The notes beneath the pieces are model-generated. The model saw nothing but the letters and a program-made list of their open reading frames with translations, did no database searches and had not been told where the DNA came from. Below are positions 55,345 through 63,962 of a stretch of DNA of 64,000 nucleotides, in pieces. The stretch is from contig NZ_CP098774.1 in assembly GCF_028473665.1 (NCBI RefSeq), positions 558,001 to 622,000 of the forward strand. Direction: 5' to 3'. Made by a program: the position numbers and the translations under genes. Position 1 is the first letter of the stretch. Every line of letters starts with the position of its first letter. The DNA is from Sphingomonas sp. QA11. Lineage in GTDB: Bacteria; Pseudomonadota; Alphaproteobacteria; Sphingomonadales; Sphingomonadaceae.

Positions 55345-56529
55345 TCAAAACGCAGCAATCCCGGTGATCGCCCGGCCAAGGATCAGCGCGTGGACGTCAT
55401 GCGCGCCTTCATAGGTATTGACCGTCTCCAGGTTCATCAGGTGGCGCATGACCTGATATTCGCCTGAAATGCCGTTGCCGCCATGCATGTCGCGGCTCAT
55501 CCGTGCGATATCGAGCGCCTTGCCGACATTGTTGCGCTTCACGATCGAGATCATCTCTGGTGCGAACCTGCCCGCGTCCATCAGCCGCCCGACGCGAAGC
55601 GACGCCTGAAGCCCGAGCGCGATCTCGGTCTGCATGTCGGCAAGCTTCTTTTGATAGAGCTGGTTGGCCGCGAGCGGCTTGCCGAACTGCGCCCGGTCAA
55701 GCCCGTATTGCCGGGCGGCGTGGAAGCAGAATTCAGCAGCGCCCATCGATCCCCAGCTGATCCCGTAGCGCGCGCGATTGAGGCAACCGAATGGTCCCTT
55801 CAGGCCCTGCACATCGGGCAGCAGCGCGTCCTCGCCAACCTCGACATCGTCCATCATCACCATGCCGGTGATCGAGGCGCGCAAGGACAGCTTGCCCTCG
55901 ATCTTCGGCGTGCTCAGACCCTTCATGCCCTTTTCAAGCACGAAGCCGCGAATGCCGCCGCCATGCTCGTCGGACTTGGCCCAGATCACGAAGACATCGG
56001 CGATCGGCGCATTGGAGATCCAGGTCTTGGAACCCGAGAGGCGATAGCCGTTCGCCGTCTTGATCGCGCGCGTCTTCAAGCCGCCCGGGTCGGATCCGGC
56101 ATCGGGCTCGGTCAGGCCGAAACAGCCGATCCATTCGCCGGTCGCGAGCCTGGGCAGATATTTCCGCTTCTGCTCCTCCGAGCCATAGGCATGGATCGGA
56201 TACATCACGAGGCTCGACTGGACGCTCATCATCGAGCGATAGCCCGAATCGACTCGCTCCACTTCGCGCGCGACCAGGCCATAGGCCACATAGGATGCGC
56301 CGACGCCGCCATATTCCTCGGGCACGGTCGGGCCGAGCAGGCCAAGCGCGCCCATCTCGCGGAAGATCGACTCGTCGGTCGTCTCGTTGGCGAAGGCGTC
56401 GATGATCCGTGGCGCAAGCCTGTCCTGCGCATAGGCCCGCGCCGTGTCGCGGATCATCCGCTCGTCATCTTCGAGCTGGTCGTCGAGGAAAAAGGGGTCT
56501 GCCCAGTCGAATGCGCCCATGCCGGCCAT
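55345..56529 (-). CDS. gcdH: Glutaryl-CoA dehydrogenase
   Basis: A 394-residue flavoprotein that oxidatively decarboxylates glutaryl-CoA to crotonyl-CoA in lysine, tryptophan and glutarate breakdown. Family marks are [12 protein letters not shown], the [17 protein letters not shown] block, [14 protein letters not shown] and the C-terminal [20 protein letters not shown] with catalytic Glu374. The length is normal. The ATG at 56527-56529 has AGGAG 7 bases upstream. It is probably the first gene of the operon with the two CaiB/BaiF genes and perhaps the aldolase. Confidence 0.95.
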   Translation of the reverse strand: MAGMGAFDWADPFFLDDQLEDDERMIRDTARAYAQDRLAPRIIDAFANETTDESIFREMGALGLLGPTVPEEYGGVGASYVAYGLVAREVERVDSGYRSMMSVQSSLVMYPIHAYGSEEQKRKYLPRLATGEWIGCFGLTEPDAGSDPGGLKTRAIKTANGYRLSGSKTWISNAPIADVFVIWAKSDEHGGGIRGFVLEKGMKGLSTPKIEGKLSLRASITGMVMMDDVEVGEDALLPDVQGLKGPFGCLNRARYGISWGSMGAAEFCFHAARQYGLDRAQFGKPLAANQLYQKKLADMQTEIALGLQASLRVGRLMDAGRFAPEMISIVKRNNVGKALDIARMSRDMHGGNGISGEYQVMRHLMNLETVNTYEGAHDVHALILGRAITGIAAF

Positions 56530-56571
56530 TGATAACTCCTGCTGCGCATCCTTGGCGCGATTTCATTTTTA

Positions 56572-56678
56572 CCGTTCGTGTCGAGTAGAGACCGAGCTTG
56601 TCGAGGGCTCGAATCGAGACACATATGTTCCCTCGATATGCCATCTCGACAGGCTCGATGGCTACTCGGGGCGAACGG
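56572..56678. repeat. Large intergenic palindrome with TCGAG motifs
   Basis: The end arms CCGTTCGTGTCGAGTAG (56572-56588) and CTACTCGGGGCGAACGG (56662-56678) are near-perfect complements. Within it, CTTGTCGAGGGCTCGA and CTCGACAGGCTCGATGG-like pieces form further stems. It fills the space between the double-TetR stop and the gcdH start. Similar GTGTCGAG-type palindromes are, as far as I know, common between genes in sphingomonads. It could form a terminator for the regulator transcript. Confidence 0.65.
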
Positions 56679-56693
56679 GGGTGGTGAGGCAGC

Positions 56694-57938
56694 TCACAAA
56701 TCGAGCACCCGATCGTCGAAGAGCCCGAACGCCAGGGTCGAGGCGTAGAAGGCGATAGCCTTCTCGCGCGGCATGGTGCTAGCCCATTTGCGCATGTCGA
56801 AGGCCGCATTCTGCAATGCCATCAACGCCTGCGACGCGACCAGCGCATCGACCGGCCGGATCGATCCTTCGGCGATCCCGTCCATCATCGTGCCGGCATA
56901 GCGTCGCGCGATCCGGTTGGAGCGTTCGACCATCGCCCGGCGTACCGTGCGCGGCAGGCCCGACAGGGCGGTGGTCCGCAGCAACGGTCCGCGTTCGGAG
57001 AATTGAATGTCGAGCAGGGTGGCGATGGTGCCGGTCAGCCGGTGCCAGTGGCTGCCCCCGCGTTCGTCAGCAAGCTGCTGCGCGTCGGCGATCGTGTCGA
57101 AGCTGCGCCTGTAGCAGGCGATGACCAGATCATCCTTTGCGTCCAGATGATGGTAGAAGCTGCCCTTGGTGACGTTCAGCTCGGATGCGATCTTCTGCAC
57201 CGATGCCCCGCGATAGCCCAGTTCGTTGATCAGGCGGGTCGCGGCGAGGAGGAAGGCTTCGCGCCCGGGCTCGGGCTCGTCATGCTCCAGGTCGATCAGG
57301 TCGGGCGCCCAATTCTGCTTTGGCCCGGCGATGCCATGTTCGAACACATCCATCAGCCGGTCTTCGATCCGGCCGAACTGGTCGAGTTCGTACCGGACCA
57401 GCCACATCGGCAGCCAGAAGGTGTTCTCGAGCAGCACGTGCGCGCGGGCGCCGTGCAGGTCGGTCTGGGCGCGGCTGGCGGCGGGGCCCCACAGGCTGCG
57501 GGTCGTGCGGAACACGCGCTGCCAGCCAGCCAGCAGGCGGCCGCGCACCGGCTCCTCCATCGCGCGGAGATCGGACAGGACTGCGAAGGCCTGTTCCTCG
57601 CCCTGCTCGATTCGCGCGAAGCGTTCCATGTTGAGCGCGAGATAATGGGCGACTCGCGCTTGCGGCGTCGCCTTCGTCAGTGATTCGTCGAGCATCGCCT
57701 GCAGCCTTTCGAGCGTATGCTCGAAACAGGCGGCGGCGAGATCCTCCTTGCGCTTGAAATAGTAAGTGACGCTGGTGGTGTTCAGCCCCACGCGCCGCGC
57801 CACGTCCGCGAAGGTCATGCCTTTCGCGCTCTGTTCGTTGATTGCTTCGGCGGCGGCGGCGAGAATCGCGTCCCGCTTGGCGCGGAACCGCTTCGTGCCT
57901 GCCTCCTCCTCCCCCTGGACGTCTTCGGCAGCTTGCAT
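56694..57938 (-). CDS. Fused double-TetR transcriptional regulator
   Basis: A 414-residue protein made of two complete TetR units in one chain. The first helix-turn-helix lies at about residues 20-68 (KRDAILAAAAEAINEQ, FADVARRVGLNTTSVTYYF). The second is at about 220-270 (GREAFLLAATRLINELGYRG, VQKIASELNVTKGSFYHHL). Each is followed by a helical domain. The ATG at 57936-57938 is right for the first unit; the much longer upstream open frame is antisense to the next gene. It is divergent across 141 bp from the acyl-CoA dehydrogenase operon, which it likely represses, with an acyl-CoA as probable effector. A fused pair could bind DNA as a pseudo-tetramer from one dimer. Confidence 0.9.
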   Translation of the reverse strand: MQAAEDVQGEEEAGTKRFRAKRDAILAAAAEAINEQSAKGMTFADVARRVGLNTTSVTYYFKRKEDLAAACFEHTLERLQAMLDESLTKATPQARVAHYLALNMERFARIEQGEEQAFAVLSDLRAMEEPVRGRLLAGWQRVFRTTRSLWGPAASRAQTDLHGARAHVLLENTFWLPMWLVRYELDQFGRIEDRLMDVFEHGIAGPKQNWAPDLIDLEHDEPEPGREAFLLAATRLINELGYRGASVQKIASELNVTKGSFYHHLDAKDDLVIACYRRSFDTIADAQQLADERGGSHWHRLTGTIATLLDIQFSERGPLLRTTALSGLPRTVRRAMVERSNRIARRYAGTMMDGIAEGSIRPVDALVASQALMALQNAAFDMRKWASTMPREKAIAFYASTLAFGLFDDRVLDL

Positions 57939-58024
57939 GAGCCAAACTGTAACATCTTCTTTTCGAAGAGACAGTGTTTTTTCTATGCGCCTGTATGACG
58001 GCGATTTCAGCCGCAAAGGCGCTT

Positions 58025-58040
58025 TACCGAAAACGCGGTA
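58025..58040. promoter_or_regulatory. Candidate operator between double-TetR and acyl-CoA dehydrogenase genes
   Basis: TACCG (58025-58029) and CGGTA (58036-58040) are a perfect inverted repeat with 6-base spacing, 40 bp before the dehydrogenase ATG. A second imperfect one, TCTTC (57956-57960) and GAAGA (57966-57970), lies near the regulator start. TetR proteins usually bind such repeats. The assignment is by position only. Confidence 0.4.
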
Positions 58041-58079
58041 CGGTCTAACGCCGATGGAAAGAGCGATGGAGGATGCATC

Positions 58080-59357
58080 ATGGATTTCACGCTGAGCGAG
58101 CGCGAGACCTATTTTCGGGATCGTGTGAAGACCTTCATCGACCAGAACATCCGACCCCGCCAGGACGAGTACCACCGGCAGGAACATGAGGGCGAGCGCT
58201 GGAAGGTCATCCCGGTGATCGAGGAGATGAAGGTCAAGACCAAGGAGGCGGGCCTCTGGAATTTCTTCATGCCGCCGCACTCCGGCCAGCGCCATGTCGA
58301 CGACAGTTTCGAGTTCGAGGGCACGCAGCTCACCAACCTCGAATATGCGCTTTGCGCCGAGGAGATGGGCAAGGTCGGCTGGGCGTCGGAATGCTTCAAC
58401 TGCTCGGCGCCCGATACAGGCAATATGGAGGTTCTTCATCGCTACGGTACGCTGGAGCAGAAGGAGCGGTGGCTTCGCCCGCTGATGAACGGCGAGATCC
58501 GTTCGGCCTTCCTGATGACCGAGCCGGCGGTGGCATCGTCCGACGCGACCAATATCGAAACGCGGATGGAACGCGACGGCGATCATTATGTGATCAACGG
58601 CCGGAAATGGTGGTCCTCGGGCGTCGGAGACCCGCGCTGCAAGGTCGCGATCGTAATGGGCAAGACCAACCCGGAAGGGTCGCGCCACAGCCAGCAGAGC
58701 CAGATCCTGGTGCCGATGGACGCGCCCGGCGTGACGATCGAACATATGCTGACCGTCTATGGCTATGATCATGCGCCGCATGGCCATGGCCAGGTGTTGC
58801 TCGAGAATGTGCGCGTTCCAGTGGAGAATCTGCTGCTCGGCGAGGGGCGGGGGTTCGAGATCGCGCAGGGGCGCCTCGGGCCGGGCCGCATTCATCACTG
58901 CATGCGCACCATCGGCGTGGCCGAAGTTGCGATCGAGGCGATGGCCAAGCGGCTGCTTACCCGAGTCGCCTTCGGCAAGCGCATCGCCGATCATTCGATC
59001 TGGGAACAGCGCATCGCCAAGGCGCGGATCGATATCGAGATGACGCGCCTCCTCTGCCTTAAGGCCGCCGATATGATGGACAAGGCTGGCAACAAGTCGG
59101 CTCAGCTGGAGATCGCGATGATCAAGGTGGCGGCGCCGACCATGGCGCTGCAAATTCTCGACGATGCGATCCAGGCGCATGGCGGCGGTGGTGTCAGCCA
59201 GCATTTCGGTCTCGCCCATGCCTGGGCGGCGATGCGCACCCTGCGCTTCGCCGACGGCCCGGACGAGGTCCATAATCGCGCGATCGCCCGCAACGAATTC
59301 GGGAAATATGCCGACCTGCCGGAGGCGGTGGCCGCCAAGGAAGCGGTGCGCCGGTAA
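58080..59357 (+). CDS. ACAD11-like acyl-CoA dehydrogenase
   Basis: A 425-residue flavoenzyme of the acyl-CoA dehydrogenase family, long-N-terminus ACAD10/11-like subgroup. Marks are [18 protein letters not shown] (FAD and substrate binding), [22 protein letters not shown] [35 protein letters not shown] and the C-terminal [16 protein letters not shown]. It heads an operon that also has an APH-type kinase, the same pair that is fused in animal ACAD10/11. There, and in levulinate catabolism (LvaA/LvaC), a hydroxyacyl-CoA is phosphorylated and then converted to an enoyl-CoA. GGAGG lies upstream of the ATG (58080). Confidence 0.92.
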   Translation: MDFTLSERETYFRDRVKTFIDQNIRPRQDEYHRQEHEGERWKVIPVIEEMKVKTKEAGLWNFFMPPHSGQRHVDDSFEFEGTQLTNLEYALCAEEMGKVGWASECFNCSAPDTGNMEVLHRYGTLEQKERWLRPLMNGEIRSAFLMTEPAVASSDATNIETRMERDGDHYVINGRKWWSSGVGDPRCKVAIVMGKTNPEGSRHSQQSQILVPMDAPGVTIEHMLTVYGYDHAPHGHGQVLLENVRVPVENLLLGEGRGFEIAQGRLGPGRIHHCMRTIGVAEVAIEAMAKRLLTRVAFGKRIADHSIWEQRIAKARIDIEMTRLLCLKAADMMDKAGNKSAQLEIAMIKVAAPTMALQILDDAIQAHGGGGVSQHFGLAHAWAAMRTLRFADGPDEVHNRAIARNEFGKYADLPEAVAAKEAVRR

Positions 59358-59364
59358 TCTGACC

Positions 59365-59444
59365 GTCACCCCGGACCTGTTCCGGGGGCCACTCATCCAC
59401 TCGCGCTTGCGGCGCGGTGGACCCCGGAACAGTTCCCGGGTGAC
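59365..59444. repeat. Intergenic palindrome of the GTCACCC/GGGTGAC type
   Basis: GTCACCCCGGACCTGTTCCG at the left end (from 59365) pairs with GGAACAGTTCCCGGGTGAC at the right end (to 59444), with two mismatches, around a loop holding CGCGCTTGCGGCGCG. It shares its ends with the palindrome at 24056-24116. It sits between two co-directional genes of one putative operon, so it may stabilise or process the mRNA. Confidence 0.75.
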
Positions 59445-59456
59445 GAAAGGAAGAAT

Positions 59457-60539
59457 GTGAAAGCCGCAGTCCTTTTCGAACCGAAGACGCCGCTCCGTAT
59501 TGAGGAGATCACCGTCTCCAACCCCGGTCCGCGCGAAGTGCTGATCCGAACCGTTGCGGTCGGGGTGTGCCGATCGGACCTGCATTTCGTCGACGGCGCC
59601 TATCCGCACCCGCTGCCGACCATCCCAGGTCATGAGGCCGCCGGTATCGTCGAGGCGGTCGGCAGCGACGTCTCGACGGTCAAGGTCGGCGACCATGTCG
59701 TGACCTGCCTGTCGGTGTTCTGCGGGCATTGCGAGTTTTGCGTCACCGGACACATGTCGCTCTGCGTCGATCCCAGCGTACGCCGTCCCAAGGGCGCGCC
59801 GCCGCGCCTGATGATGGGTGAGCAACCGATTGCCCAGATGCTCAACCTATCGGCCTATGCCGAGCAGATGCTGGTCCACGAGCACGCCTGTGTCGCGATC
59901 GATCGAGACATGCCGCTCGACCGTGCCGCGCTCATCGGCTGCGCGGTGACGACGGGCGCCGGCGCGGTGTTCAACACTTCCGATGTGACCCCGGGCGAGA
60001 CAGTATGCATCGTCGGCTGCGGCGGCATCGGCCTTGCCGCGGTCAACGCAGCGAAGATCGCGGGTGCCGGCAAGATCATCGCACTCGATCCGGTGCCGGA
60101 GAAACGCGCGCTGGCGGAGAAGCTCGGCGCGACCCATTCGATCGATGCGCTGGCCGATACGGCGGCGGATCAGGTCGTCGAGATCAGCAAAGGCGGCGTG
60201 CATCATGCGATCGAGGCGGTGGGACGGCCTCAATCGGCCGCGACGGCGGTGAAGGTCCTGCGCCGCGGCGGGACGGCGACGATCCTCGGCATGATGCCGC
60301 TTGGCGAGAAGGTCGGCCTTTCCGCGATGGATCTGCTGGCGGGCAAGAAGCTGCAGGGCGGGTTGATGGGATCGAACCGCTTCCCGGTCGATATCCCGCG
60401 CCTGGTCGATTTCTACATGCGCGGGCAACTCGACCTGGATACGATCATTGCGGATCGCCTGCCGCTGGAGAAGATCAACGACGCGTTCGACGAATTGCGG
60501 AAAGGCGATTCGACCCGGTCGGTGATCACCTTCGCATGA
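59457..60539 (+). CDS. Zinc-dependent alcohol dehydrogenase (MDR superfamily)
   Basis: A 360-residue NAD-dependent dehydrogenase. The catalytic zinc ligands are GVCRSDLH (Cys) and PGHEAAG (His-Glu); the structural zinc cysteines are in CGHCEFCVTGHMSLC. The Rossmann motif is VGCGGIGLAAVNAA (about 185-198). The start is GTG at 59457, preceded by AAAGGAAG. The stop overlaps the kinase ATG by 4 bp (ATGA), showing coupling. It probably oxidises a primary or secondary alcohol in the pathway served by the cluster. Confidence 0.92.
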   Translation: MKAAVLFEPKTPLRIEEITVSNPGPREVLIRTVAVGVCRSDLHFVDGAYPHPLPTIPGHEAAGIVEAVGSDVSTVKVGDHVVTCLSVFCGHCEFCVTGHMSLCVDPSVRRPKGAPPRLMMGEQPIAQMLNLSAYAEQMLVHEHACVAIDRDMPLDRAALIGCAVTTGAGAVFNTSDVTPGETVCIVGCGGIGLAAVNAAKIAGAGKIIALDPVPEKRALAEKLGATHSIDALADTAADQVVEISKGGVHHAIEAVGRPQSAATAVKVLRRGGTATILGMMPLGEKVGLSAMDLLAGKKLQGGLMGSNRFPVDIPRLVDFYMRGQLDLDTIIADRLPLEKINDAFDELRKGDSTRSVITFA

Positions 60540-61609
60540 CCGCGCGGGAAGACGCGAACGTGACGATGGTGGGGACCATCCCTGTCCCCCAGGACGACAC
60601 GATCGATCCGCGCGCGGTCGAACGGTGGATGGGGCGCAACACGCCGGGCTTTGCCGGCCCGGTTACCCTGTCCAAGTTCAAGGGCGGCCAATCCAACCCG
60701 ACCTACCGTGTGGATACACCCGGCAAATCCTATGTCCTGCGACGCCAGCCTTTCGGCAAACTGCTGCCCTCAGCTCATGCGGTTGACCGCGAATACCGGT
60801 TGATCGCCGGGCTTCACCCGACCGGCTTTCCGGTACCCGCGCCGCTCGGCCTGTGCCAGGATCCGGACGTGATCGGGTCGATGTTCTACATCATGGAACT
60901 GGTCGAGGGGCGCAACCTGTGGGACGGCTCGCTGCCGGGCATGGCGCGGGAGGATCGGCGCGACATCTACAATGCGATGGTCGATACGCTCGCCGCGCTC
61001 CACAATACCGATTATGTCGCGGCCGGCCTCGGGGATTATGGCAAGCCGGGCAATTATTTCGAACGTCAGGTCGCACGCTGGACCAAGCAGTATCGCGCGT
61101 CCGAGACCGAGCACATGCCCGATGTCGAGGCGCTGATCGACTGGCTGCCACGCACGCTTCCCGAGCAGACGCGTACCTCGATCGTGCACGGCGACTATCG
61201 CATCGACAACATGATCTTCGCCGGCGACGAGGCACGGGTGACCGCGGTGCTCGACTGGGAGCTCTCGACCCTGGGCGATCCGCTCGCCGACTTTTCCTAT
61301 TTCCTCATGAACTGGGTCACCCAGCCGGAGGGCCGTTCGGGTGTGATGGGGCTGGCCGGTCCTGAAACGGGCATCCCGACGATCGAAGACATTGTCGCGC
61401 GCTATTGCAAGGCCACTAGGCGCGACGGGGTGCCGCAGCTCGACTGGTATTTCGCCTACAACCTCTTCCGCCTGACCGGCATCGTCCAGGGCATCAAGAA
61501 GCGAATCGTCGACGGCACAGCCTCAAGCGCCCAGGCGGCTAAAACGGCTGAACGCGTGCCCGGGCTCGCGGCGGCGGCATGGGGTTTTGCGCAAAAAGCG
61601 GGCGCCTAG
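60536..61609 (+). CDS. APH-family phosphotransferase, probable hydroxyacyl-CoA kinase
   Basis: A 357-residue kinase-fold protein. The catalytic loop is HGDYRIDN (His218 to Asn225), and the metal-binding Asp is in LDWELSTLGDP (about residue 240). The nucleotide-binding part has GGQSNPTYRV and YVLRRQP; MELVEGRNLWDGS lies near the hinge. This is the ACAD10/11-type phosphotransferase group, not an antibiotic-resistance enzyme. Translationally coupled to the alcohol dehydrogenase and in one operon with an ACAD11-like dehydrogenase, it probably phosphorylates a hydroxyacyl-CoA. The real start is the ATG at 60536. Confidence 0.9.
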   Translation: MTAREDANVTMVGTIPVPQDDTIDPRAVERWMGRNTPGFAGPVTLSKFKGGQSNPTYRVDTPGKSYVLRRQPFGKLLPSAHAVDREYRLIAGLHPTGFPVPAPLGLCQDPDVIGSMFYIMELVEGRNLWDGSLPGMAREDRRDIYNAMVDTLAALHNTDYVAAGLGDYGKPGNYFERQVARWTKQYRASETEHMPDVEALIDWLPRTLPEQTRTSIVHGDYRIDNMIFAGDEARVTAVLDWELSTLGDPLADFSYFLMNWVTQPEGRSGVMGLAGPETGIPTIEDIVARYCKATRRDGVPQLDWYFAYNLFRLTGIVQGIKKRIVDGTASSAQAAKTAERVPGLAAAAWGFAQKAGA

Positions 61610-61618
61610 GAGAGAGCG

Positions 61619-62383
61619 ATGTCGCAGTTCGACCTGACCGGAAAGGTCGCCATCATCACCGGCTCCTCAAAAGGGATCGGCAAGGCAAGCGCCTTCGAGC
61701 TGGTCGAACATGGCGCAAAGGTGGTCATCTCAAGCCGCAAGCAGGATGCCTGCGACGAGGTGGCGGCTGAGATCAACGCGAAATACGGCGACGGCTCGGC
61801 GATCGCGGTCGCCGCGAACATCTCCGACAAGACGGGCCTGCAGAACCTGGTCGACGAAACGCGTCGCGTCTTTGGACAGGTGGACGTATTGGTCTGCAAC
61901 GCCGCGTCCAACCCCCATTACGGCCCGCAGGAGGGCATCGCCGACGATCAGTTCCGCAAGATCCTCGACAACAATATCATCTCCAACCACTGGCTGGTCT
62001 CCATGGTCGCGCCAGAAATGCGCGCGCGGAAATCGGGATCGATCGTCATCATCTCCTCGATCGGAGGGTTGCGCGGATCGCCGGTGATCGGTGCTTATTG
62101 CATCTCGAAGGCGGCTGACATGCAGCTTGCCCGCAACCTCGCGGTCGAGTTCGGGCCGGACAATGTCCGGGTGAATTGCATCGCCCCCGGCCTGATCAAG
62201 ACCGACTTCGCCCGCGCGCTGTGGGAAGACGAGAAGCTGGCCGAACGCCGCAATGCCGCCACCCCGCTACGTCGCATCGGGAATCCCGAGGAGATCGCCG
62301 GCGGGGTCGTGTTCCTTGCCTCTGCCGCGAGCGCCTTCATGACGGGCCAGACGATCGTGATCGACGGTGGCGTGACGATTTAG
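61619..62383 (+). CDS. Short-chain dehydrogenase/reductase (DHRS4-like)
   Basis: A 254-residue NAD(P)-dependent oxidoreductase. TGSSKGIG (residues 15-22) binds the cofactor, NAAS is the structural motif, IISSIGG gives the catalytic Ser, and YCISK gives the Tyr-Lys pair. The C-terminal [15 protein letters not shown] and [10 protein letters not shown] are typical. AGGAGAG lies 5 bases before the ATG. It follows the kinase by 9 bp, so it is in the same operon, where it may act as a 3-hydroxyacyl-CoA dehydrogenase or ketone reductase. Confidence 0.93.
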   Translation: MSQFDLTGKVAIITGSSKGIGKASAFELVEHGAKVVISSRKQDACDEVAAEINAKYGDGSAIAVAANISDKTGLQNLVDETRRVFGQVDVLVCNAASNPHYGPQEGIADDQFRKILDNNIISNHWLVSMVAPEMRARKSGSIVIISSIGGLRGSPVIGAYCISKAADMQLARNLAVEFGPDNVRVNCIAPGLIKTDFARALWEDEKLAERRNAATPLRRIGNPEEIAGGVVFLASAASAFMTGQTIVIDGGVTI

Positions 62384-62393
62384 GAGAAGAGAA

Positions 62394-63194
62394 ATGGCAA
62401 GGTTCACCGGCAAATCGATCATCGTCACCGGCGCCGGATCGGGCATCGGTCGGGCCGCCTCGCTCCTCTTTGCCAGCGAGGGCGGGCAGGTGATCGCGGC
62501 TGACAAGTCCGACGCGGTGTTCGAGACCGCCGACATGATCGACAAGGCGGGCGGCACCGGCCACGCCATCCAGATCGATGCGGGTAGCGAAGAGGACGTG
62601 ATCCGCGCAGTCGCGGTCGCGTGCGAATATTATGGCGGGCTGGACGTGATGTTCGCCAATGCCGGCATCTCGGGCGGCATGGCCAATATCTTCGATACCG
62701 ACGTGGCGCTGATCACCGAAGTGCTGCGCGTGAACCTGATCGGGCCCTATCTCGCGATCAAGCATGCAGCGCCCAGGATCGCCGAGCGTGGTGGCGGAGC
62801 GATCGTGCTGACCGCAAGCGTCGCCGGCATCCGCTCGGGGGCGGGCAGCCCGGCCTATTCAGCGTCCAAGGCGGGGGTGATCAACCTCGCGATGGTCTCC
62901 GCGCAACAGCTTTCCGGATCGAATGTCCGGGTCAATGCCATTTGCCCCGGCCTTACCGAGACCGGCATGACCAAGCCCACGTTCGATTACGCCCGTGAGG
63001 CCGGCAAGCTCGACCGGGTGGGGCGCCTGAACCCGCTTCGCCGTGGCGCGCAGCCTGAAGAACTGGCGAAGGTCGCTGCCTTCCTCGCCTCTGATGACGC
63101 AAGCTATGTCAACGGTCAGGCGATCGCGGTGGATGGCGGGCTGTCGTCGAGCCATCCGGTGATCCGCCAGGAATATGGCAAGACGGCAGTCTAG
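62394..63194 (+). CDS. Short-chain dehydrogenase/reductase
   Basis: A 266-residue SDR. The motifs are TGAGSGIG (residues 12-19), FANAGIS (NAG), LTASVAG (Ser) and YSASKAG (Tyr-Lys). The C-terminus carries [23 protein letters not shown] precedes the ATG by a few bases, and the gap to the previous SDR is 10 bp. It is the last gene of the catabolic operon; the substrate is unknown. Confidence 0.93.
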   Translation: MARFTGKSIIVTGAGSGIGRAASLLFASEGGQVIAADKSDAVFETADMIDKAGGTGHAIQIDAGSEEDVIRAVAVACEYYGGLDVMFANAGISGGMANIFDTDVALITEVLRVNLIGPYLAIKHAAPRIAERGGGAIVLTASVAGIRSGAGSPAYSASKAGVINLAMVSAQQLSGSNVRVNAICPGLTETGMTKPTFDYAREAGKLDRVGRLNPLRRGAQPEELAKVAAFLASDDASYVNGQAIAVDGGLSSSHPVIRQEYGKTAV

Positions 63195-63216
63195 ACGGAG
63201 ACATCGCCCCGGTGGT

Positions 63217-63633
63217 TCAGCTGTCGCCTTCGCCTCTGAAATCTCGGCGCGAATCATGGAGCGTGCGTGATGGGCGTTCCACCTGGACCGGGTCCGAGCC
63301 CTGTACCGCTCCGGTGAGGATCGCCAGCATCGTGACGATGGCATCCCGCTCCCGCGTGTCGAGCTTATCGAACATGTCGACCAGCTGGCGTTCCTCGCCC
63401 TCCCGGCTGCCATCCCCGCGCCGGCCCGTAAGGACATATCCTATGTCGACGCTATGGCCGGCCAGCCGATACAGATATTCGACGGTCGGCGCTGTCTTGC
63501 CGGTCTCGTAGGAAACCTGACTATTCTTCTTCACGCCTCCCAGCACCGCAAACTCCTGCTGGTTGGAACCAGTAAGAATCCGCGCTTCGCGCAGCCGTTC
63601 GCCAAACCGGCGAAGTTGTTCGTCGCCCTTCAT
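63217..63633 (-). CDS. XRE-family repressor, phage-type
   Basis: A 138-residue DNA-binding protein. The helix-turn-helix is seen in RFGERLREARILTGSNQQEF and VKKNSQVSYETGKTAP, followed by GHSVDIGYVLTGRRG, a pattern I know from repressors of Mu-like transposable phages. A helical C-terminal part (LVDMFDKLDTRERDAIVTML) may dimerise. It is divergent from the Ner-like gene with palindromes between the two, as in a lysogeny switch. Its 3' end lies 22 bp from the last SDR gene, convergent. Confidence 0.85.
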   Translation of the reverse strand: MKGDEQLRRFGERLREARILTGSNQQEFAVLGGVKKNSQVSYETGKTAPTVEYLYRLAGHSVDIGYVLTGRRGDGSREGEERQLVDMFDKLDTRERDAIVTMLAILTGAVQGSDPVQVERPSRTLHDSRRDFRGEGDS

Positions 63634-63649
63634 GATGTCTTGCTAGGTG

Positions 63650-63672
63650 CGAAATTTCGGTATAAGTTCGAA
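63650..63672. promoter_or_regulatory. Overlapping operator/promoter of the XRE/Ner pair
   Basis: CGAAATTTCG (63650-63659) is a perfect 10-bp palindrome, and TTCGAA (63667-63672) a second one sharing its half-site. TATAAG (63661-63666) between them resembles a -10 box for the rightward gene, with TTGCTA at 63640-63645 as a possible -35 (15-bp spacing). The arrangement suits competition between the XRE repressor and the Ner-like protein. Confidence 0.5.
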
Positions 63673-63702
63673 ATATCGTCCCATAATTGGCGGCATGGTG
63701 TG

Positions 63703-63960
63703 ATGTTGTTTGCGGGAATGCACAAGGAGGACGTCAAGGCCGTGCTGCGCAAGAGGTTCGGGTCTGTCGCGGCATTCGAGCGGGCGCATTCGCTTGCCGC
63801 CCAGTCAGTCTCCGAAATCTTTCGGGGAAGGCCGAGCAAGCGCACGAGCGATGCCGTCGAGCGAGTGCTGCGCGAGGAAGTGGGGGTGGCCGAATCCATA
63901 ACTTCGGTTGATACCGGCGCACCGCCGGCATTTCATCGTCTAAATGTCGAGAACCGCTAG
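63703..63960 (+). CDS. Ner-like helix-turn-helix regulator
   Basis: An 85-residue protein with the Ner/Nlp fold: HKEDVKAVLRKRFGSVAAFE, then AHSLAAQSVSEIFRGRPS and a helical end. In Mu, Ner shuts down the early promoter and counteracts the repressor. The start is uncertain: ATG at 63703, ATG at 63718 (giving MHKEDVK, the canonical beginning) or a GTG at 63700; none has a strong ribosome-binding site. Divergent pairing with the XRE gene supports the phage-switch reading. Confidence 0.75.
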   Translation: MLFAGMHKEDVKAVLRKRFGSVAAFERAHSLAAQSVSEIFRGRPSKRTSDAVERVLREEVGVAESITSVDTGAPPAFHRLNVENR

Positions 63961-63962
63961 GC

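Noticed and set aside
57939..59825. N-terminal extension of the double-TetR frame to 1,043 residues
   Set aside because: The extension is antisense to the acyl-CoA dehydrogenase and the start of the alcohol dehydrogenase. The true start is the ATG at 57938 next to the first helix-turn-helix.
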